Source of the DNA: Thelonectria olida
Lineage: Eukaryota > Ascomycota > Sordariomycetes > Hypocreales > Nectriaceae
Direction: 5' to 3'
NCBI GenBank assembly: GCA_020736575.1
Contig: JAGPYM010000001.1
Span: 3,100,001-3,164,000 of the forward strand
DNA length: 64,000 bases
Shown: piece by piece, positions 58,457-64,000 of the stretch
Layout: every line of letters starts with the position of its first letter
How positions within the stretch are numbered: the stretch's first letter is position 1
Position numbers and translations under genes: made by a program
Notes under the pieces: model-generated
Databases searched by the model: none
Seen by the model: only the letters and a program-made list of their open reading frames with translations
Told to the model about the DNA's origin: nothing

Positions 58457-59899
58457 ATGACGCAGCAGCAGAACGGACAAGAGCCTGTGCTAATTATTGG
58501 CGCGGGTATTAGTGGGCTTCTGCTGGCCCAGTATCTGCGCAAAGAAGGGGTTGCATTCCGTGTGTTTGAGCGTGATGGCGACCTGGCAACCCGCGGTGTC
58601 GGCTGGGGCTTGACGCTGCATTGGTCGCTCGAGGCTCTGCGAAGCATTCTTCCCGATGATTTAGTCCGGAAGATCCCCGACGCGTACGTTGATCGCGTGG
58701 CCGTCGAGAAGGGCGAGTCGTCTGCCTTTCCATTCTACGATCTCAAGACGGGAGAGCGCAAGTTCGAAAGTCCCAGGGCCCCCGAGTCGCAGCGGATCCG
58801 AGTGACTCGCGTGAGGCTCAGGCAATTGCTCGCTTCCGGGATTAACATCGAGGTACGCCCCCATGAACCCTTGATGTGATGCTTCATCGTCGACGTGCCA
58901 TGCAGATGCTAATCGGGATCGCTCTCTCACGCGCAGTGGGGGAAAGCATTTCGCGAGCTGGAACAGAACGACGATTCAGTCACGGCAACGTTCGATGACG
59001 AGTCCAAAGCCAGCGGGCGTCTCCTGATTGCGTGTGACGGTGGTGCATCTCGAGTCCGATCTGCACTGTTCCCCGAGAAGTCAATGTTCAAGGTGCCCAT
59101 CCGCGTGCTGGGATTGAGGCTGCAACTGTCGCCCGAACAGATTGCCCCCGTCAAGGCGCTGGATCCATTCTTCGCCCAAGGAACCTCATCCGAGAACGAT
59201 ACCTTTATCTATCTCAGCCGTAGGTACTGTTGCATCCCGCGTGGAGCGCCCGCTAATTCGAACCCAGTGCTCGATGCCCCTGGAAGCAACGAAGAAAGCA
59301 CAGACAAATACGAGTGCCAGATGTGCGTATCCTGGCCGTATCGCGAGGGATTCTTTGGCCAGACTTCTCCTGTCGAGGCGCCAGATACAAATGCAGGAAA
59401 GCATGGTCTGATTCAAGAGTTTGCTGACACCTGGGCCGAGCCCTTCCGCACGTTGGCCAAGAACATTCCAGAAGATGAGGAGATTAAGGATCTCGCGCCG
59501 CAAGACTTTGCTCCTCCGATTGGCCTGCATTCGAAGGGTCGGGCCGTGTTGATGGGCGATGCATTGCATGCCATGGTAATGTGTAGGTCATACCATTCAA
59601 ATCGTCAGACATCAAACCAGCTGACTGCAATAGATCGTGGCGAAGGGGCAAATCATTGCATTGTCGATGTGCTTGACTTTATAGAGAATGTAGGATCTCA
59701 TCTTAACACAGAAGAGGACTTCAAAGACCTTCGAACAGCGCTTGATAGATACGAAGAAGTTGTCATTGAGAGGGTTCGTCCCGGAGTCCTGGCTTCGCGA
59801 CGAGCATGCTTGGATGCGCATGACTGGCCGCGCATCAATGCTAACAGCCCTCTACTAACCAGGCGACAGATGAAGTTGAGACTACAGGACTTTGAATAG
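58457..59899 (+). CDS. FAD-dependent aromatic-type monooxygenase
   Basis: Group A flavoprotein hydroxylase (salicylate/p-hydroxybenzoate type), using FAD, NAD(P)H and oxygen. Visible are the dinucleotide motif GAGISG at 15-20, the DG motif ACDGGASRVRS and the GD motif MGDALHAM at 322-329, followed by YRGEGANHCIVDVLDF. Four exons give 419 residues: 58457-58852, 58937-59219, 59268-59582 and 59634-59899. The second and third introns (48 and 51 nt) are multiples of three without stops, so a naive reading keeps them; the branch sites CTAAT and CTGAC and the better family match support removal. No targeting signal is seen, so it is probably cytosolic. Confidence 0.9.
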
Positions 59900-60173
59900 G
59901 AGGCGTCGTCTTTATTATGTAGACTCAGAATATGATCAATGGTCGATACTTCAAACCTAATACGACTTTTGAAGCTATGTTCCTATCTTTTGGGTGGAAT
60001 CTGAGTTCCCACTGAGCACAATCTGTGAAGAGACATGTAGTAGTCTTCATCCGTCCTTGCCATGTGAAAACACAGCCTTGCAATGACCAACTTAGGCCAC
60101 GGCTGTCAATATATGTTTGAGACGTGCCAGAAAGGCAGTCACAGGTTTCTTCAGCCCATCTTCGATGAACGAC

Positions 60174-62297
60174 TTAGACTGAGATCCAACGAGCCATCCA
60201 TGTCTCTGTAATCTGCTTCGCTTCATCGACCAAGCCCAAATCCAACAGCATCTGAACTGTGCCTCTCGCCGCACTTTCCAACGCACTGAAGATCCACGCA
60301 TGAGTAACACTTGTGTGCTCGCCGATAAACACCGTGTTGAACTCTGTGCGCCAAAACGCCGGGATGTACAGGTTCTGCTGGTTAACCAGCGGCGAGGCCC
60401 ACGATCCAGCGTGATTCTCATCCAGCTTCCAACATTGGCGATCCCAGTTCCCAGTCCAATTGTCCTCGGCAACACTGCCGTGGATATCTACGACGGCCTG
60501 CTGAACATATGCAACATGCTCCTCAGCTGACATAGCGCATGCAGCGTCAGCGTCCGTGGATGAGATGTAAGAGGCTAGCAGAACACCGGGACCAGTGCTG
60601 TTGATATTAAACGAAGGGTAACAAATCTGCCCGATGAGAGGATTGTTCACCGAGCCGCAACCTCCGTAAATGGGGTGCTCAAGGTGCTCCCAGAAGCGTG
60701 TCTCATACTGGATGGCGACTTTAGCGGCATTGCCAAAGTTGTATCTCTCAATAGCCCGTTGCATCAGACTCGAGTAGGCAGGCAGTTCCCAGAAACGAAG
60801 TAGGTTCAAAGGAACTGTGTTGAACACGTAGTCAAACTCCTCAGTGCTCGAACTAACATCTCGGGGATTCTTGCCAGCTGGGCGGTACGAGACAGTGAGG
60901 GTATCGCTATCGTCATTGTACTTGACACCGTGGATTTTGGAATTGAACAGAACACGGCCCTTAACGAGGTTTTCAAAGGCGGCTGGTAGACGACTAAGGC
61001 CTCCATCAATGGTCCGCCACTCGGTGGCCATGAAATAAACCGTGTCGTACTCCCACATCGCAGAGAGACTGTCTGTTGAAGCCACCTCATCAGTGACATT
61101 GAGATCCGTCTTCATGACATAGCGCAGGAACTCCACCTCGGAGAAGTCAAAGAGACCTTCTTCAACAGCCTGTTTGTGGGCTTTGAAGACATTGGTAGCG
61201 TAAAATTTGATCCTCTCCGAGGTCATGCCCTGAACTTCTTCGAGGGCTTTCTCAGCCTCAGCCACTGCTGTAGCGTTCGAGTATACTGTTTCTTCAGCGG
61301 CATACTCGGGGTCCTCGGCTACTTCGGTTTTCCCTGGCCAAGTGCCGTCAGGACGACGCTTGGAGGTAGTCACGGGGGTATTGGCGCTTGACTGGATCCA
61401 TGGGATGAATTTGACCTGAAGGCTGTCGTTGCCAGCGTTCATCTCGTTGAGGACGTCGGCTAGTTGGAACACCATCCGATGGTCCATGATCTGGTAAGTC
61501 TCGTTGGTGTCAGAGTCTTTCACAGAGACTGGAAAGCGCATAGGACCGAGCTCGGTATACTGATAATCAGCCGGACTAGTGTTGTTGAGGTAGGTTGTTC
61601 TGATACGACCACCTAAGCGGTTTGATGATTCGATAATCTTCCAGTTGTGAATGCCCACAGAGTCCAACATTAACTATATCATCCCGTTAGCCCAGAGATA
61701 TTCATCATGACATTGAAGACTTACGGATGTCATGAGACCGGAAATACCTCCTCCAAGAATACCAAACGACTTCTTCTTAGTGGCTGCCACGAAGGCATCA
61801 TCGGGTTCCTTTTGCTTCATGTAAGCGACGCCGTCGAACCAGGCACCCAATGGCTCAGCCACATCAGAAAAAGTCGCTCTCCTGGAGTGCTTCTTGGCGT
61901 TGACGGCGACTGTTTCCGATCGTCCCACGAGACGTCCGTTGGCAAAAGCGTGAAGACAGCCGGAGTTTATGTCAGAAGGCGTGATCCAGACGAACTTGGT
62001 TGGACGCTGTTCTTCCCATTCTAGATGACGCTTGGCAGCTGGATGGTTACCAATATGTGTGCGGCCAACTTGATGGTGTGCTTGTGTAGGTGAGTTGACT
62101 TCGCAGGAGCCGTAGACGATGGTAAGCTCTCCGTCGACGTCGTCGTGATATTCCACGTGGATGTTGTGTAGGCCACCCTTCTCAACATCGAAAGGGCGTC
62201 GAAAGGAGATAGATTGGCCAACTATGGGTTGGGAAGCACTCATCCCAACCAAAGCAGTTGCTGTGAACAGCAAGAACTTGGATTGGAGTGACGCCAT
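60174..62297 (-). CDS. Secreted L-amino acid oxidase (flavin amine oxidase family)
   Basis: FAD enzyme that deaminates L-amino acids outside the cell to keto acids, ammonia and hydrogen peroxide. Exons 62297-61725 and 61673-60174 join in phase to 690 residues. A signal peptide is present (MASLQSKFLLFTATALVGM). A leader of about 170 residues precedes the FAD-binding GGGISG at 182-187, split by the intron from ESSNRLGGRIRT. The body has ELGPMRFP, and the C-terminus carries the second FAD motif GEHTSVTHAWIFSALESAARG. Several N-glycosylation-like NxT/S sites are seen. A TATA box is 100 bp upstream. It is convergent with the monooxygenase gene. Fungal homologs act in nitrogen scavenging and antagonism by peroxide. 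Confidence 0.94.
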
Positions 62298-62397
62298 ATT
62301 GTCTGGATTTGAATGGTCTTAGTCAATACACAACTGGGCTGGATAGAGACAGGTTCACTTGTCTTCATAATGCCATTGAAGCTCGGATAGTACCACC

Positions 62398-62403
62398 TTT
62401 ATA
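62398..62403 (-). promoter_or_regulatory. TATA box of the L-amino acid oxidase gene
   Basis: TATAAA on the minus strand, about 100 bp upstream of the ATG at 62297. Confidence 0.5.
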
Positions 62404-64000
62404 TGATAATTACTTATGACTGTTGAAGGGATACATTCCGGTTTGTTTTCATCCCGACAACTTCCACTTTGCCTATCCTGTCAAGCAGTGAATCTGCCAG
62501 GGCTCGGTTTCCGTCGAGGCTGCGATAGCGATTTCTAAGCCTCATCCCTCTCCTGGAATTCTATAACTTCAGATAGGATGGACGGGTGTCATACTGAGTT
62601 CCAGGGATAGTTATATTTACGTAATTGTCGTGTCGGTATTGACTCATAACCATGTTGCTTCGGAAGAGACTGATAGCAAGTTTTCAGGAACATCTCTGAT
62701 AACCCAACTTCGAGCAAGGTTTGCATCCACTTCAGAGATACCGCATACGAATGAGTTCTCGTCCATTGGATCAGTCCAGGCAGGTCCAGGCGAGTCAGGG
62801 TTCCTTAACCTACGTGCTCCCAGCATTTCGGGCAAGTTTGTGGATCGATTAGTTTGGTTGCCTTTAGAGGTAACAATATGCTTACCATTCAACTACCCAG
62901 AATGGCTGATTCATTCATCATGATAAGAATGAGGGGAAGCCTGCCTATCCCCACAAACCGACGGGAATAGCTTCGGCTCTGGTGCGGTCGAGGAACAAAA
63001 GGGAGTGGGTTCTATCATTGTCCCTCCACAACCCGGGTTGAGTCCCGGTCCTCGCCGGGGATGACGAAACATACATGTCCAGTCTAGGGCAGCACATGCG
63101 CAGAACTTCCCCAGGTGCGTTGTCTTATCTCAATCTTCCATTTCCAACTATGAAGCTTATCTGAATGGACAACATGAAGATTACCAAGAGTTTGGAAATC
63201 AAGAACAAAAGTTCTTGATCCACCGCTGATCCCTGCGATTACTTCTTTCAAGCTCTTCGGCGAGTTTCCTACTTTAGATTTTGACAGTTAGTCGTTGAAT
63301 TTGTGAGCCTTCGACCTCTAATTCTAGTTTCCTGAGTACCTGTACGAATATGTCACAATTATTTCCTGCTTCATTCAAGCTGCTACAAGACACAAGGATA
63401 TATCTTGGTGTATCTATTTGTTCCGTTATAAGTGCGTAAGACATCCTTAGTAACAACTCATCTCACCGTCTTTCTGACAAGCGACAATCGGCAGGGCTTC
63501 AATGCCAATGCTCCCAGCTATCCCGCTATCGTCCTTATCAAGGTGTTCGCCTATCTTGCTCGGACCATGGTTGCATTTAGATTGTAACTTAAGACATGGT
63601 CGTAGATGGAAGGGCGCGTTCCAATGCAACGTTAGACCTCCACAATACCCGAGGGCCCGATGGCTGATTTGCGTTATATCTAACTTGATCGATGCTTCCG
63701 GGGTCAACTCTCGTCTCAGTAACAATTGTGTTGCACCGTTTGGGAACGCTCTCGACCGCCCAGCTTGCGGCCCTGCCATAGAACTTTTAGTGGAGTTCCC
63801 AGCTCATCACTGCTAAACTCGAGACCCAATGACCTCTTTATTTGGTCTCTCTTGAGCTGGCTATCGACACGCAAATAGAAGGCCAGCACTGTCCGTCTTG
63901 CAGCCTCCAGCTTGCAAGTCATATTATATTAGTCGGATTTATGTTTTCAAATACATCACGATATGTTTCAGAGGCCATTCCACCTAATAAAAAAGCTAAT
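62404..64000. other. Right-end region without a recognised gene
   Basis: Upstream of the L-amino acid oxidase. The frames at 62630-62923 (+) and 63447-63779 (-) match nothing I know. A tRNA-like inverted-repeat arrangement lies at 62989-63054. A gene running off the right edge cannot be excluded. Confidence 0.5.

Noticed and set aside
44797..62297. Classical secondary-metabolite cluster
   Set aside because: No PKS, NRPS, terpene cyclase, DMATS or Zn2Cys6 regulator is visible; the weaker cluster-like wording is kept as a finding only.
1..64000. Transposons, LTRs or CRISPR arrays
   Set aside because: No transposase, integrase or reverse transcriptase motif, no long direct or terminal repeats and no regularly spaced repeats were seen by eye.

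Overview
The window is nuclear DNA of a filamentous ascomycete, most likely a member of the Sordariomycetes. This rests on three things. Most genes carry short introns of about 45-110 nt with GT..AG borders and CTAAC/CTGAC-like branch sites. Several families are typical of Pezizomycotina: a PDR-type ABC-G pump, a PAN/Apple secreted protein, a rhodopsin-domain 7TM protein, a Whi2-like protein and a secreted L-amino acid oxidase. There is no operon layout. Species cannot be fixed from the sequence alone.

Layout. (1) 1-16.9 kb has no ORF I can defend; it holds short microsatellites, dispersed GTACTTCGTAC-type motifs and one candidate spliced non-coding leader near 12.6 kb. (2) 17-31 kb is a housekeeping/regulatory block: CCR4-NOT subunit Caf40/Rcd1 (-), polarity kinase Kin1 (-), a GPATCH1-like splicing protein (+) and a Whi2-like BTB-fold stress regulator (+). 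(3) 31-39 kb holds a secreted PAN-domain protein (-) and a large PDR-type ABC transporter (-) with a one-base frameshift. (4) 40.5-43 kb holds an intronless gene (-) fusing a class III anaerobic ribonucleotide reductase (NrdD) to its radical-SAM activase (NrdG). This is the most unusual gene here and probably came from a prokaryote. (5) 44.8-62.3 kb is an enzyme-rich accessory block: copper amine oxidase, cytosolic tyrosyl-tRNA synthetase, secreted MBL-fold hydrolase, O-methyltransferase with an in-frame stop, CDA-fold deaminase, rhodopsin-like 7TM protein, MFS permease, FAD monooxygenase and secreted L-amino acid oxidase. (6) 62.3-64 kb has no recognisable gene.

Functional reading. The right half could support oxidative use of amines and amino acids: the extracellular L-amino acid oxidase and the probably peroxisomal amine oxidase both release ammonia and hydrogen peroxide, with an MFS permease and a flavin hydroxylase nearby. 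No PKS, NRPS, terpene synthase or pathway regulator is visible, so calling it a biosynthetic cluster would be speculation. Three genes (ABC transporter, tyrosyl-tRNA synthetase, O-methyltransferase) are interrupted as given. Two of the breaks are one-base losses in C runs, which suggests under-called homopolymers at least as much as real decay. Several introns are multiples of three and contain no stop, so simple ORF reading overstates three proteins; splice-corrected coordinates are given in the entries.
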